Shown: positions 20,183 to 29,969, counted from the first letter of the stretch. The stretch: DNA of 64,000 bases from Necropsobacter massiliensis (GCF_000827595.2 NZ_LN776180.1:124001-188000); one strand, 5' to 3'. Notes: a model not told the origin generated them from the letters alone. Numbers and translations are program-made.

Positions 20183-21295
20183 TTATCCGTTTAACTGTGC
20201 GAAAGCCTGCTGCAAATCGGCTTGAATATCTTCTACATTCTCCAGCCCTACGGAAAAACGCAGTAAACGGTTGCACACGCCGCGCGCAATACGTTCTGCG
20301 GCGGGAATATCCATGTGAGTCTGAGTCGCCGGATAGGTGATAAAACTTTCCGTACCGCCAAGGCTTTCGGCAAAGGTAATCAGTTTCAAGGCTTTTAAAA
20401 ACGGATTTACCCAGTTTTCATCCTGCAAACGGAAAGACAGCATGCCGCCCTTGTTCGGATATAACACATCGGTGACCTGCGGCTGAGCACGTAAAAACGC
20501 TACCAACTCTTTGGCATTTTTTTCATGCCGTTCCATGCGCAACGCCAGCGTTTTCATCCCGCGGATCGTCAACCAGCTATCAAACGGCGACAACACTGCG
20601 CCGGCACCGTTTTGAATATAAAACAAACGTTCGCCCAATTCCTGACCTTTCGACACAATCAGACCGACCAACGCATCATTATGACCGGCGAGATATTTAG
20701 TACCGCTGTGAATCACAATATCCGCACCGTGCTCAAGCGGACGGAATAACACTGGCGTTAGGAAAGTATTATCCACAATCAATAATAAGTGATGTTTTTT
20801 CGCAATCGCCGAAATCTGTGCCACATCACATTCTTCCATCAACGGATTGGATGGTGTTTCCACAAAAATGGCTTTAGTGTTCGGCGTAATCGCCGCTTCA
20901 ATCGCCTGTGGCGATGCGGTATCAACATAAACCGGCTTAACGCCGTGATTATTTTTATAGGCGAAATCCAACAAACGATAAGTTCCGCCGTACACATCGC
21001 TGGACACAATCCATTCGTCTGGCGCGGTAAATAGCGACATCAGCAGCTGAATCGCCGCCATACCGGAGGCGCAGGCAAAACCGCGATCCCCACCTTCCAG
21101 CGCGGCGATAGTGTCTTCCAGCACAGTGCGGGTCGGGTTTTTGGTGCGGGTATAATCATATCCGGTACTCTCGCCAATACCGCGGTGACCATATGCAGTG
21201 GAAAGGAAAATCGGCGTAGAAACCGCGCCAGTCCGTTCGTCGGTTCGGTTGCCGGCTTGGGCTAACAAAGTATCGATTTTATATTGCTGGGTCAT
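20183..21295 (-). CDS. metB: Cystathionine gamma-synthase-type trans-sulfuration enzyme
   Basis: PLP enzyme of the Cys/Met metabolism family (370 aa), most likely making cystathionine from an activated homoserine and cysteine in methionine synthesis. The PLP lysine lies in IVIHSGTKYLAGHNDALVG (around residue 195), with YDYTRTKNPTRTVLE and SPFDSWLTIRGMKTL also conserved. H. influenzae has a close relative called metB beside trxA. Cystathionine beta-lyase or homocysteine synthase activity cannot be excluded by eye. Confidence 0.8.
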   Translation of the reverse strand: MTQQYKIDTLLAQAGNRTDERTGAVSTPIFLSTAYGHRGIGESTGYDYTRTKNPTRTVLEDTIAALEGGDRGFACASGMAAIQLLMSLFTAPDEWIVSSDVYGGTYRLLDFAYKNNHGVKPVYVDTASPQAIEAAITPNTKAIFVETPSNPLMEECDVAQISAIAKKHHLLLIVDNTFLTPVLFRPLEHGADIVIHSGTKYLAGHNDALVGLIVSKGQELGERLFYIQNGAGAVLSPFDSWLTIRGMKTLALRMERHEKNAKELVAFLRAQPQVTDVLYPNKGGMLSFRLQDENWVNPFLKALKLITFAESLGGTESFITYPATQTHMDIPAAERIARGVCNRLLRFSVGLENVEDIQADLQQAFAQLNG

Positions 21296-21549
21296 AATTC
21301 CTCACTAAAATTATCAAAAAATGCACCGCACTTTATAGCCTGTTTAATCTGTCGCTATCCGGCAATCGGCGCATATCAATCCGAAAAATGAATTGTCACA
21401 TTCTGGCACAAACTCAGTCACGATAAAAGCAGATTTTCGTTTTCCTTGATACAATTCAGTTATCGCTTATGCGGATCTGCAACCCGTCTTTTCCATCTTT
21501 CGGTTTGCATTTTTTTTCAGCAGTCAGGCATTTTTTTTCATCCTGCCCG

Positions 21550-21577
21550 TTGACAGATTGCCAGAAGTCAGTAAAAT
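21550..21577 (+). promoter_or_regulatory. Promoter of the tRNA-Gly-Cys-Leu operon
   Basis: TTGACA (21550-21555) and TAAAAT (21572-21577) with a 16-base spacer, followed by a GC-rich discriminator (GCACGCC). This is typical of stringently controlled stable-RNA promoters. It is 34 bases before the first tRNA. Confidence 0.75.
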
Positions 21578-21611
21578 GCACGCCACTGACAGCGAATGTG
21601 TTGCAGCGCAA

Positions 21612-21687
<76 letters not shown>

Positions 21688-21698
21688 ATCTACGCTAC

Positions 21699-21772
21699 GG
21701 CGTGTTAGCAAAGCGGTTATGCACTGGATTGCAAATCCATGTAGCTCGGTTCGACTCCGGGACACGCCTCCA
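21699..21772 (+). tRNA. tRNA-Cys (anticodon GCA)
   Basis: A 74-base tRNA with encoded CCA. The acceptor arms GGCGTGT / ACACGCC pair, the anticodon loop is ATTGCAAAT (GCA) and the T loop is GTTCGACTC. Confidence 0.97.
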
Positions 21773-21798
21773 TTATGCAACCGCAGTCAGAATGTCTT

Positions 21799-21885
21799 GC
21801 CCGAGTGGTGAAATCGGTAGACACAAGGGATTTAAAATCCCTCGGCTTTCGAGCTGTGGCGGTTCAAGTCCGCCCTCGGGCACCA
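21799..21885 (+). tRNA. tRNA-Leu (anticodon TAA)
   Basis: An 87-base class II tRNA with encoded CCA. The acceptor arms GCCCGAG / CTCGGGC pair, the anticodon loop is ATTTAAAAT (TAA), there is a long variable arm, and the T loop is GTTCAAGTC. The order Gly-Cys-Leu is the same as E. coli glyW-cysT-leuZ. Confidence 0.97.
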
Positions 21886-22385
21886 TTTAATTAAACTGTA
21901 TCTACAAATCAGATAGTTATAGTTTACATCCTTAACTGGCTTAAAATTATTAAGCATCCTGTAATTGTATAGTGATTATAATCGATACTTCTTATTAACT
22001 TAATTTTTCGTCAACCGTGTTAAAATATGAGCAGGTTTGCCACTTTTTCATACCGTTTTTGTCAATTATTCTATAGGATAAGGCAAAAATAAAATCAATC
22101 TTTTCAATACGATATCAAACTTCGAAATATTGCTAACATACAAGCTTTATATCATTAATATTAAAGCGAATTCGAGGACCTAACACAGCTTTCCTAGATT
22201 TAATGCCATTAATGAGAATACAATTAAATTATAAAGATCTTGTAAAATATTTTTATTGTAAAAACACTTATAACCTAAAAAGGTTAACTATAATTTCTTA
22301 AATAGCTTAATAATTTTGTTATACAGCTTTTGAAATGCCTTTTAATATTTTCTAATAGCTTTATTTTTTTACCTTTGCTAATTTA
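21886..22385. other. AT-rich spacer without recognisable genes
   Basis: About 500 bases, much richer in A/T than the flanking core genes, with no long frame, no USS and no clear promoter or terminator. An imperfect stem (AAACT..TATCT / AGATA..AGTTT) just after the last tRNA could be a weak end of the tRNA transcript. It leads into the broken lysR gene, so it may be decayed or acquired DNA inserted beside the tRNA cluster. Confidence 0.5.
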
Positions 22386-22637
22386 CTACCTGAACCTTTT
22401 TAGCTTTTTGTGTATGTTACAAATAATATGAATATAACGCAGGGTATTGCCGCCAGTCAGATGAATGCTGCGCTTGGTACGATGAAACAACGGCACGCCG
22501 ATTTTCTGTTCCAGCAGTTTTAAAGATTGACTGGCGGAAGGCACGGCAATCTGCAATTTACGTGCCGCCGCTGAGATGCTGCTTTCTTGGGCGATAGTTT
22601 GGAAGACATTGAGTTGCCCGTAGAATGAATTGTCCAT
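22386..22637 (-). pseudogene. Truncated LysR-type regulator
   Basis: The first 60 or so residues are a normal LysR winged-helix N terminus (MDNSFYGQLNVFQTIAQESS, SAAARKLQIAVPSASQSLKL, GVPLFHRTKRSIHLT). The frame then changes to AT-rich, unrelated sequence and stops at 83 codons, so the whole effector domain (normally about 230 more residues) is missing. It is divergent from the ABM-domain gene, the standard place for a LysR gene controlling its neighbour. Loss of the effector domain means it is probably non-functional. Confidence 0.8.
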
Positions 22638-22699
22638 TGTTTGTTTCTGCCTAATATTGTTTTTGCTATATTGTATCTAATCATCATAAATCTTTTCGT

Positions 22700-22705
22700 T
22701 ATAAT
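22700..22705 (+). promoter_or_regulatory. -10 element of the ABM-domain gene
   Basis: A perfect TATAAT 69 bases before the ATG in the divergent spacer. No good -35 is visible at the right distance, which suits an activator-dependent promoter formerly served by the broken LysR regulator. Confidence 0.35.
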
Positions 22706-22774
22706 ACACCGCATCAGCAAGCGGTTAAGCTTAGAAATGCTTAAAAAACAACCGCACTTTTAGGACTGTTAAGC

Positions 22775-23452
22775 ATGGCAATGACCACCCAAACCGCGCC
22801 GATTATCAATCTGTTCGAGCTCGGCATTCAAAACGGCAAGAGCGCGCAATATGATGCCATGGGCGAGCACAATATCAGCACCTCCATTCAAGATGAAAAA
22901 GGCACACTGGCGATGTATTCGGTGAAACAAAAAGCCGATGCGAGCATGGCGTACATGGTGGAAATTTATGCCGATGAAAACGCTTATGAAACCCACCGCA
23001 CTTCGCCGCAATATAAGGCGTTTTTAACCGCTTCGCCGGAGATTTTAACGGATCATAAAAAACATACCATGCTGGAACCGCAGTTTTCAGCGGATAAAAA
23101 AGTGCAGCAAACGGACGAAACCCGCACTAATTTGGTGATTGTGGATGTGAAACCGTCGGAAAATGACAAATTTAAAGCCGTTGTCTTGCCGGAAATGGAG
23201 AAATCCCTGAACGTGGAACCGGGCGTGCTGGCGATGTATGCCGCCACCGTGAAAGAACAGCCGAATCGCTGGGTGTTCTTTGAAATTTACGCCAACGATG
23301 AGGCTTATGCGGCACACCGCGAAACCCCGCATTTTAAAGATTATTTAAAACAAACTGGTGATATGTTGCAGGATAAGCAAAGTATCGAAATCCGTCCGAC
23401 CTATTTGGGTAACAAAGGTGGTTTGGCCTTCGACGGTTCAACGAATAAATAA
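22775..23452 (+). CDS. Double ABM-domain monooxygenase-like protein
   Basis: A 225-aa protein with two similar halves of about 100 residues, each an antibiotic-biosynthesis-monooxygenase (ABM, dimeric alpha-beta barrel) domain. The repeat is visible as MVEIYADENAYETHRTSPQYKAFL (residues about 67-90) and FFEIYANDEAYAAHRETPHFKDYL (about 167-190), with GTLAMYSV and GVLAMYAA before them. Such proteins act as quinol monooxygenases or related small oxygenases, or have no known activity. It is intact, but its regulator and downstream neighbours are broken. Confidence 0.75.
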   Translation: MAMTTQTAPIINLFELGIQNGKSAQYDAMGEHNISTSIQDEKGTLAMYSVKQKADASMAYMVEIYADENAYETHRTSPQYKAFLTASPEILTDHKKHTMLEPQFSADKKVQQTDETRTNLVIVDVKPSENDKFKAVVLPEMEKSLNVEPGVLAMYAATVKEQPNRWVFFEIYANDEAYAAHRETPHFKDYLKQTGDMLQDKQSIEIRPTYLGNKGGLAFDGSTNK

Positions 23453-23464
23453 GGCAGGCTTACG

Positions 23465-23627
23465 ATGAAAAAATTTTTGTTAACCGCCTTGGCGCTCAGC
23501 CTCGGCTTTTCCGTCGCCGCGCAGGAGTTACGCACCTTGGATTTGGTGGATCCCGATGATTCAACACGGACGGGTTCAACTGGGCAACTGGCTGGAGAAA
23601 TGCGCCATTAAATTAAAAGCGATTTGA
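23465..23627 (+). pseudogene. Remnant of an exported protein
   Basis: Starts 12 bases after the ABM gene with a good signal peptide (MKKFLLTALALSLGFSVAAQ) and then runs only 28 more codons to a stop. A second frame overlapping the end (VQLGNWLEKCAIKLKAI, stop at 23625-23627) looks like the true C terminus, so an internal deletion with frameshift removed most of the gene. The original family cannot be identified. Confidence 0.6.
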
Positions 23628-23844
23628 CCGTCTCTTTTTTCATCTCTTATCTCACCACCGGTGCCTGAATGCTATTTCAGGTGCCATGTTTTTTCTTCTA
23701 TTCTTCATTTTTCCTAAAACTGAATTTGTGATTTACCGGCTAATTTGTAAAATCAAAGTCCGTATAATAAATGCACAACAGGCGGGACGTTAAAAACACC
23801 GACAAAAACGACCGCACTTTTTATCTGAATGACAGGAGAAAACC

Positions 23845-24060
23845 ATATTAGAACTCAATGACAAAGTCGCGTTAATCACTGGCGGCTCGGGTATCAGGCG
23901 TAGCATCGCCAAAACTATGGCGCAGCATGAAAATATCCATTACATCGTTGCCGATGTAGAAAAATCGGATGACATCACACGGGTACAGGCGGAAATCGAA
24001 AGCCGTTTCAGTTGCTTTTTCGAACTGGACGAAATTGCCAAAATCGTCGGTATTATGTAG
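23845..24060 (+). pseudogene. Remnant of a short-chain dehydrogenase
   Basis: The frame LELNDKVALITGGSGI followed by RRSIAKTMAQ is the N-terminal Rossmann part of an SDR enzyme. The glycine motif (normally TGxxxGIG) is damaged to TGGSGIRR and the usual ATG reads ATA. The NAD-binding start and a short piece (FELDEIAKIVGIM) remain, but the catalytic Ser-Tyr-Lys region is gone. It is preceded by a good ribosome site (ACAGGAGAA), showing it was once a translated gene. Confidence 0.75.
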
Positions 24061-24163
24061 CCGTTGCTCAAAATCTCGTAAGGGCACACACATCGCTCCG
24101 CCCCTACATTTAAAACCTTTGTATAACTACTACATAATATCGGGAAGATGGGTTAAAAACTCC

Positions 24164-24202
24164 ATGAAAAAATAGCCCTAATTATAAATAATTAGGGCTA
24201 TT
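24164..24202 (-). terminator. Terminator of the MFS gene
   Basis: Perfect inverted repeat AATAGCCCTAATTA / TAATTAGGGCTATT (14 bp, short AAA loop) with a T run on the minus strand, 17 bases past the MFS stop. Confidence 0.8.
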
Positions 24203-24218
24203 CGTTTTAAAAATTAAA

Positions 24219-25565
24219 TTATTGTTGTTTTTCTTTTCCGAAAGGCTCGATCATGGTTAACAATAAACATAATGTAATGAAAGAGCTGATGGATAAGAAA
24301 ATAAACACTTGTTCCCAACCATAGGTATCTAAAAGCAAGCCCACCACGAATGGAGAAACAGCACCGCCAATTGAACCTACAGTGTTAACGATGGATGCAG
24401 CAAGCGGTACTTTCGCTTTCGCCACTAATCCCATTGGATAAACTAAGAAAGTTGAATAACCAATATTTAATAAAATTCCAGTTAAGAAGAATAATACGCC
24501 AATAACGACAGGAATAGCGGGAACATTAATTAACAAATACATCATAATCACTGTGGATGCAGTGGTAATTAACATTACTGGTTTTCTTCTGCGATTAAAG
24601 AATTTATCGGATAAATACCCGCCAATAATATTCCCTAAAATTGCGCCAACCCAAGGTGCGGCTGCCACAATCCCCATACTCTTGATGGATAAGCCTTTTT
24701 CATTTAATAAATAGGTTGGTACCCAAGTCATAATAGAATAAGTAATCCCCACCATTAGACCATATCCAATTGCACAAGCCCAGTTATTCCAAGAAAATAA
24801 AATAGAACGGTTGTCATCTAATAATTCAACTTCTTTACGACGAATTAATTTATCTAACCAAATATTTTCTTTCACTTCAGTAGCCGCTGATTTTTTATCA
24901 GTGGCAGCAGGAGCATCTGAATTTAAAATGTAATCACATTCTTCTTTTGAGCAATATTTACTTTCTCTTGGATCGTCTTTAACAATAACCCACCAAACAA
25001 TAGAAAGTAAAATTCCAGGCACCGCAAAAATATAGAAAACTTCGCGCCACCCCCAAGTAAGAATAATAAAAGTACAAAGTGGTGGAACAAATGCAGGCGC
25101 AAATTTAATGGCGGACATAAAGATCCCCGTTGCTAAGCCTTTTTCTTTTGCAGGGAACCAACGGTTAATGGTTGATACGATACCAATGTTTAATGGACCC
25201 TCTGCAGCACCAAGAATAGCGCGGAAAATTTTCAATTGTATAACATTAGTCGCAAAACCCATCACTAAGGTTGAAAGTGAAGTTAAAATCATGGCACCAG
25301 AGAAAATTTTTCTTACACCATATTTACTAAACAAGAAACCGATAGGAATTTGAATCGCGGCATAAGTGATATAGAATAAGGTTGCCATTAATCCAATATC
25401 AACGTTGGTTAAATGGAAATCTTCTTTAATAAAAGGAACAACCACACCAATGTTTGCACGGTCAGCACCCGCAATCATATACACTAAGAAAAAGATAACG
25501 GCAATAACCCAGCGGAACTTCCCGATTTTTTTAGGTGGTGATTGCTCTTTAGTATTTTCACTCAT
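24219..25565 (-). CDS. MFS transporter, anion:cation symporter type
   Basis: A 448-aa inner-membrane permease with 12 predicted segments. IAGADRANIGVVVPFI (around residue 32), the loop FSKYGVRKIFSGA, and RAILGAAEGPLNIGIVSTINRWFPAKEKGLATGI contain the patterns of the ACS family (GudP, ExuT, DgoT relatives), which import organic acids such as hexuronates, glucarate or galactonate. It is AT-rich, lacks USS copies, and lies 33 bases past the upstream RraA-like gene, so the two form an operon. Substrate unknown; the RraA partner suggests a carboxylic acid. Confidence 0.85.
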   Translation of the reverse strand: MSENTKEQSPPKKIGKFRWVIAVIFFLVYMIAGADRANIGVVVPFIKEDFHLTNVDIGLMATLFYITYAAIQIPIGFLFSKYGVRKIFSGAMILTSLSTLVMGFATNVIQLKIFRAILGAAEGPLNIGIVSTINRWFPAKEKGLATGIFMSAIKFAPAFVPPLCTFIILTWGWREVFYIFAVPGILLSIVWWVIVKDDPRESKYCSKEECDYILNSDAPAATDKKSAATEVKENIWLDKLIRRKEVELLDDNRSILFSWNNWACAIGYGLMVGITYSIMTWVPTYLLNEKGLSIKSMGIVAAAPWVGAILGNIIGGYLSDKFFNRRRKPVMLITTASTVIMMYLLINVPAIPVVIGVLFFLTGILLNIGYSTFLVYPMGLVAKAKVPLAASIVNTVGSIGGAVSPFVVGLLLDTYGWEQVFIFLSISSFITLCLLLTMIEPFGKEKQQ

Positions 25566-25597
25566 AGTAAAACTCCAAATCTACATTTAAATTTCAA

Positions 25598-26296
25598 TTA
25601 AAATTTATAGTAATCGTCAATAATTTCAGTGCCAATTTTGGCAAGGGATTTATCTACCCAAGTTCTGTCGTAGCAACCATTTTCAATATCTTTGAAAATT
25701 TGTTTTTCTTTTTCACCAACAGCAATAGTTTCTTTTAAAATTTCTTCAGCTTTGTCAGCTGGTACAAAAACCACACCATCACAATCGCCAACAACAATAT
25801 CACCAGGACGAACGACTGCGCCGCCACAAGAAATCACCGTATTAATTTCACCTGGACCATCTTTATAAGGACCCATTGCTGCGTAGCCTTTAGAGAACAC
25901 AGGGAAATCATCTAATTCAGCAAGACCGCCGTAATCACGAATTGAACCATCAACAATCATGCCAGCGATACCACGTTTTCTAGCGTGACGTGCAATAATT
26001 TCGCCTAAAATTGAGTTGGTGACATCGCCTTGAGCGTCAATAACAATGACATCGCCCGGTTGTGCCATATCAATGGCTTTATGTAAAAATAAATTGTCAC
26101 CGGGACGTACTTTTACCGTAAATGCACAACCTACAATAGTCATCTCAGGTTTAACGGCTTTAATGGATGAATGTGCACAAAACATACGAGACATATTGTC
26201 TGCAATATTTGGCACAGGAAGATTTTTGAATTGTTGAATTAATTCTGGGGAAGGACGGTTGATTTTTGTATAAATACGATTTCCAAGAGTAGTCAT
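25598..26296 (-). CDS. RraA-like aldolase/decarboxylase
   Basis: RraA-superfamily protein of 232 aa, longer than E. coli RraA (161) and nearer the HMG/CHA aldolase group, which split 4-hydroxy-4-methyl-2-oxoglutarate or decarboxylate oxaloacetate. The metal and substrate motif GMIVDGSIRDYGGLAELDDFP (Arg-Asp pair) and KVRPGDNLFLHKAIDMAQPGD, in part, are conserved. The ATG at 26296 has GAGGTG close upstream; a GTG two codons earlier is less likely. First gene of the AT-rich pair with the MFS permease, suggesting uptake and cleavage of one organic acid. Confidence 0.75.
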   Translation of the reverse strand: MTTLGNRIYTKINRPSPELIQQFKNLPVPNIADNMSRMFCAHSSIKAVKPEMTIVGCAFTVKVRPGDNLFLHKAIDMAQPGDVIVIDAQGDVTNSILGEIIARHARKRGIAGMIVDGSIRDYGGLAELDDFPVFSKGYAAMGPYKDGPGEINTVISCGGAVVRPGDIVVGDCDGVVFVPADKAEEILKETIAVGEKEKQIFKDIENGCYDRTWVDKSLAKIGTEIIDDYYKF

Positions 26297-26509
26297 TTTC
26301 ACCTCATAAATGAATAAAAAAGTTCAAACAAACAATAAACGTGTTTCATTCTAATCAGATTAAATAAGAAAACAAAGTAAAAATACTTAAAAATTGGTAG
26401 GATTTAACATAAAAAGAACAATTGAAGGATTAAGAGGGGTTATTAATTCAAATAAAAAACATTTATTTAACAAATTAAATAAAATAATGGGTTGCTTTAT
26501 AAAAAATTT

Positions 26510-26785
26510 GAGCGCCAACTGCATCCTCTGTGCAGTGAAGACAACATCGCCCTTATGCTCTACAGCGCCCTTGCCAGTGAATGCTTGTCCCGCCTGTCGG
26601 GCACAACTACCAAGCATGCCGAAGAAGACATCTATGCCAAAGGCAAATACGACACCACTGAATTACAACTTTCTGCCAAAGATGCGGCTTATCTGAAAGA
26701 AACCTACCAACCGCATCGCCTCGCCGGCATCATGGCGCAAAATACGCCTCAAACCAAAGATGTCAAACAGGCGTGGACGCGCTAG
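26510..26785 (+). pseudogene. Remnant of an aldo/keto reductase
   Basis: The frame ERQLHPLCSEDNIALMLYSA and LASECLSRLSGT corresponds to the C-terminal third of YajO/Tas-type aldo/keto reductases (family pattern E-R-x-M-x-P-L-C, then SPLA). It then jumps to a C-terminal stretch (LSAKDAAYLKETYQPHRLAG), so an internal stretch of roughly 70 residues and the whole N-terminal barrel are missing. The left junction is abrupt against AT-rich DNA, as if the gene was cut by insertion of the RraA/MFS segment or by deletion. Confidence 0.7.
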
Positions 26786-26969
26786 AAAATTTTAGCAAGT
26801 TAGAATAAGTTATTTAGACTGTACATAATAAAAGATAGGCGCATTAAATGGCTTTTTATCTCTTTCATTCTTGTTTTTGGACAAAATCAGTCCGGTGATA
26901 ACATATCAAATTTAATAAAAACCTCTTTGCCGACAGACAATAGTCTGTCTACAAATAAAAAAGTAGTGA

Positions 26970-27779
26970 CTATTTCATATAAGAAAACCCTATCCATAAC
27001 GGCAGGCTGGCACTGATAAACAACAGAATCAATAACGCGTTATAATCCAAGCTGCGTTTGAGGAAAATATGCAGCCCGATGATCCCCGCAATCAGCAAAT
27101 GTAAGACGAAATACAAACCTAGCGCCAATTCATTGGCAAAAACTACCGCACTTGTAAACGCGTAAGCCAATAACGCTAGCACAATCAACGCATTGATTAA
27201 CAATAAAATCAGCATGGCAAAGGGAAATAAAGCGATCAGCGCCCGCAGACGGTTTTTCGCCGTCACCAACGCAATATTGGTCAGAATCACGCCCGTCAGC
27301 AGTTGTGCGGTTAAGTTATATTGCATCGTATCCAGCAACGGTAATTCGATAAACATCAGCGCATAGGTGAGCATGCCTAATCCCGCCAACAAAGCACCGA
27401 GCATTAAAAGTGATTTGCGCATCTGTGCCTCCTGCGGCTGTAGCCAAATCGCCAGCGTAACGGCAATGCCACACAGACTGACAATATCCGTCAGCACATA
27501 GTGATAATTGGAAAACAGGCTTAACACAAGCCATAACGTCCAATACATCAGAAAATAAAGATTGACCCTCACCAAGCGCGCGCGTTGTCCGTTACAAATT
27601 TCACCTTTCGCAAATACCAGAATACACAACAGTTGTGCCGTCAACACGGCAAAACTCAAATGAGCCAGCGCTTTGGACTGCGCTTGTAAATACAAGGCGA
27701 AAATATCTAACAGACAAAGCAGCAGCACCGGAATAAAAGATAATGCCGCGGTTAAAGGTTTCGATTGTTGTTCTGACAT
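26970..27779 (-). CDS. Integral membrane protein of unknown function
   Basis: A 269-aa, very hydrophobic protein with about eight predicted membrane segments (for example LSFIPVLLLCLLDIFALYL, LLMLGALLAGLGMLTYALMF) and few charged residues. No family motif is recognised. The region 5' to it carries a UPF0126-type gene on the other strand. A hairpin GACAGAC / GTCTGTC (26932-26949) lies beyond its stop but lacks a T tract. Codon use and a USS inside (27147) show it belongs to the resident genome, in contrast to its left neighbours. Confidence 0.7.
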   Translation of the reverse strand: MSEQQSKPLTAALSFIPVLLLCLLDIFALYLQAQSKALAHLSFAVLTAQLLCILVFAKGEICNGQRARLVRVNLYFLMYWTLWLVLSLFSNYHYVLTDIVSLCGIAVTLAIWLQPQEAQMRKSLLMLGALLAGLGMLTYALMFIELPLLDTMQYNLTAQLLTGVILTNIALVTAKNRLRALIALFPFAMLILLLINALIVLALLAYAFTSAVVFANELALGLYFVLHLLIAGIIGLHIFLKRSLDYNALLILLFISASLPLWIGFSYMK

Positions 27780-27936
27780 AAAAATTTCCTACTCGGGACG
27801 ATTGAGGCGCACATTATGCAAAAATTTAAAAGTGCGGTCAAAAATAAGCGTATTTCAATCTTTCGCTTCACTGGCATTTTGTCCGATTCCTCTCTAAAAT
27901 ACGCCAAAACGGACCGCACTTTTTATCAGGAGCCTT

Positions 27937-28608
27937 ATGCTGCTCAGCATTTTATATATTATCGGCATCACCGCCGAAGCAATCACCGGCGCACTGGCGG
28001 CCGGACGGGAGAAAATGGATATTTTCGGGGTAATTATTATCGCCTCGATGACAGCTATCGGCGGTGGCTCGGTGCGCGATGTACTGCTCGGTCATTATCC
28101 GCTCGGTTGGGTGAAAAATCCGCATTATTTTTTAATCGTGGCAAGCGCTGCCGTCTTAACCGTGGTTATCGCGCCGTTGATTAAACATTTTATTCACTAT
28201 TTCCGCACTGTCTTTTTGGTGTTGGACGCGCTGGGGCTGATCGTCTTTTCGATTATCGGCGCACAGATCGCGCTGGATATGGGACACAGCATGACGATTG
28301 CCATTATCGCCGCAATTATTACCGGTGCATTCGGCGGCGTTTTGCGCGATTTATTGTGCAACCGTATTCCGCTGGTCTTTCAAAAAGAACTCTATGCCAG
28401 TGTCGCGCTGCTGGCGGCAATCATTTATATCGGCTTACAGCAGCTGCATATTAATCAAAATCTGGTCATTATCGTCACGCTGGTAAGTGGCTTTATCATC
28501 CGTTTACTGGCAATTTATTTTGAATGGGGGCTGCCGGTGTTCGATTATCAGGAAACGCCTATCGCAGCCAAAGAAAACACCGACAAATTACCGCAAAAAA
28601 CCAAATAG
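27937..28608 (+). CDS. TRIC/UPF0126 family channel or glycine transporter
   Basis: A 223-aa membrane protein with seven hydrophobic segments and two repeats with the UPF0126 pattern: [19 protein letters not shown] (around residue 34) and [17 protein letters not shown] (around 119). Prokaryotic members are TRIC-type cation channels; E. coli YicG is described as a glycine importer. The gene is followed after eight bases by proA, the same order as in H. influenzae. A USS and AGGAGC ribosome site precede the ATG. Confidence 0.85.
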   Translation: MLLSILYIIGITAEAITGALAAGREKMDIFGVIIIASMTAIGGGSVRDVLLGHYPLGWVKNPHYFLIVASAAVLTVVIAPLIKHFIHYFRTVFLVLDALGLIVFSIIGAQIALDMGHSMTIAIIAAIITGAFGGVLRDLLCNRIPLVFQKELYASVALLAAIIYIGLQQLHINQNLVIIVTLVSGFIIRLLAIYFEWGLPVFDYQETPIAAKENTDKLPQKTK

Positions 28609-28616
28609 GATCAGTT

Positions 28617-29876
28617 ATGACAGATTTAATCGAAATGGGAAAACAGGCTAAACAGGCGGCTTTCGTTCTCGCTCAGTTATCGGCAAAAGACAAAAACAAC
28701 GCCCTACTGCTGATTGCCGAACAGTTGGAAACGCAAGCTGACACAATCCTGGCTGCCAATGCACAGGATATCGCACAAGCCAAACAAAACGGGCTTTGCG
28801 CAGCATTGCTCGATCGCCTGCTGCTGACCGAAGCGCGCCTGCGCGCTATCGCCGAGGATGTCCGTCATGTCGTATCGCTGGCCGATCCAGTCGGCAAAAT
28901 TATCGACGGCGGCACGCTGGACAGTGGATTAAAAATCGAACGTGTACGTGTGCCTCTGGGCGTAATCGGTACCATTTATGAGGCACGCCCGAATGTGACC
29001 ATTGACACCGCTGCCCTGTGTTTAAAAACCGGCAATGCGGTTATTCTGCGCGGCGGCAAAGAAACCCGCCATTCAAATGCCGCGCTGGTTGGCGTGATAC
29101 AGCAGGCGCTGCAACAAGCCGATTTGCCGAAACATGCCGTACAGGCGATTACTGATCCCGATCGCGAACTGGTGCTGCAATTACTCAAACTGGATCGTTA
29201 CGTTGATATGATTATTCCGCGCGGCGGTGCCGGTCTGCACGCACTTTGCAAACAGCATTCCCACATTCCGGTAATTACCGGCGGTGTCGGTGTATGCCAT
29301 ATTTTCGTGGAACAAAGTGCCGATTTACAGCGCGCTTTAGCCCTAATTGCCAATGCCAAAACACAGCGCCCCAGCACCTGTAATACGCTGGAAACTCTGC
29401 TGGTACAGCGCAGTATCGCAGCCGATTTCCTGCCTCGGCTCGCCGCTTACTTAAAGGATAAACAGGTAAAATTTCACGCCGATCCGACCGCACTTGCGCT
29501 TTTACAGCAAACCGGCGCCGAGGTTGTGGCGGTACAGGAAGCGGAACTGCGCCAAGAATGGGGGTCACCGGATTTAAACGTCGTGATTGTACAAGACATC
29601 GAACAGGCCGTTGCCCACATTGCCGAATACGGCACGCAACATTCGGAGGCAATTCTAACCGCCTCACAGCAGCTCGCCCGGCAATTCGTCAATCAGGTGG
29701 ATGCCGCTGCTGTGTACATTAATGCCAGCACCCGTTTCACCGACGGCGGACAATTCGGGCTGGGCGCGGAAGTGGCGGTCAGCACGCAGAAACTGCACGC
29801 GCGCGGTCCGATGGGATTGGAGGCACTAACCTCATACAAATGGATTGGTAGCGGCGATTATCTGGTTCGCAGCTAA
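28617..29876 (+). CDS. proA: Gamma-glutamyl phosphate reductase
   Basis: Second step of proline synthesis: NADPH-dependent reduction of glutamyl-5-phosphate to the semialdehyde. The ATG at 28617 (AGGA upstream) gives 419 aa, as in E. coli (417). Aldehyde-dehydrogenase fold with [32 protein letters not shown] and the catalytic Cys in [16 protein letters not shown]. proB is not adjacent. The gene lies eight bases after the UPF0126 gene and ends in a strong terminator. Confidence 0.96.
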   Translation: MTDLIEMGKQAKQAAFVLAQLSAKDKNNALLLIAEQLETQADTILAANAQDIAQAKQNGLCAALLDRLLLTEARLRAIAEDVRHVVSLADPVGKIIDGGTLDSGLKIERVRVPLGVIGTIYEARPNVTIDTAALCLKTGNAVILRGGKETRHSNAALVGVIQQALQQADLPKHAVQAITDPDRELVLQLLKLDRYVDMIIPRGGAGLHALCKQHSHIPVITGGVGVCHIFVEQSADLQRALALIANAKTQRPSTCNTLETLLVQRSIAADFLPRLAAYLKDKQVKFHADPTALALLQQTGAEVVAVQEAELRQEWGSPDLNVVIVQDIEQAVAHIAEYGTQHSEAILTASQQLARQFVNQVDAAAVYINASTRFTDGGQFGLGAEVAVSTQKLHARGPMGLEALTSYKWIGSGDYLVRS

Positions 29877-29918
29877 TTAAAAATTATTCGATTTTAATCG
29901 TCAAAAACCAAGAATAAC

Positions 29919-29952
29919 AGAACGCCATTTAACAGAATGGCGTTTTTCTTTT
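29919..29952 (+). terminator. Terminator of proA
   Basis: Perfect nine-base stem AACGCCATT / AATGGCGTT with loop TAACAG and TTTTCTTTT tail. Confidence 0.85.
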
Positions 29953-29969
29953 ATTTTATAAAAAAATAT

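Noticed and set aside
21886-26960. Prophage, integrative element or insertion sequence next to the tRNA cluster
   Set aside because: No integrase, transposase, terminal repeats or tRNA-end duplication seen; only decayed metabolic genes and two intact transport/enzyme genes.
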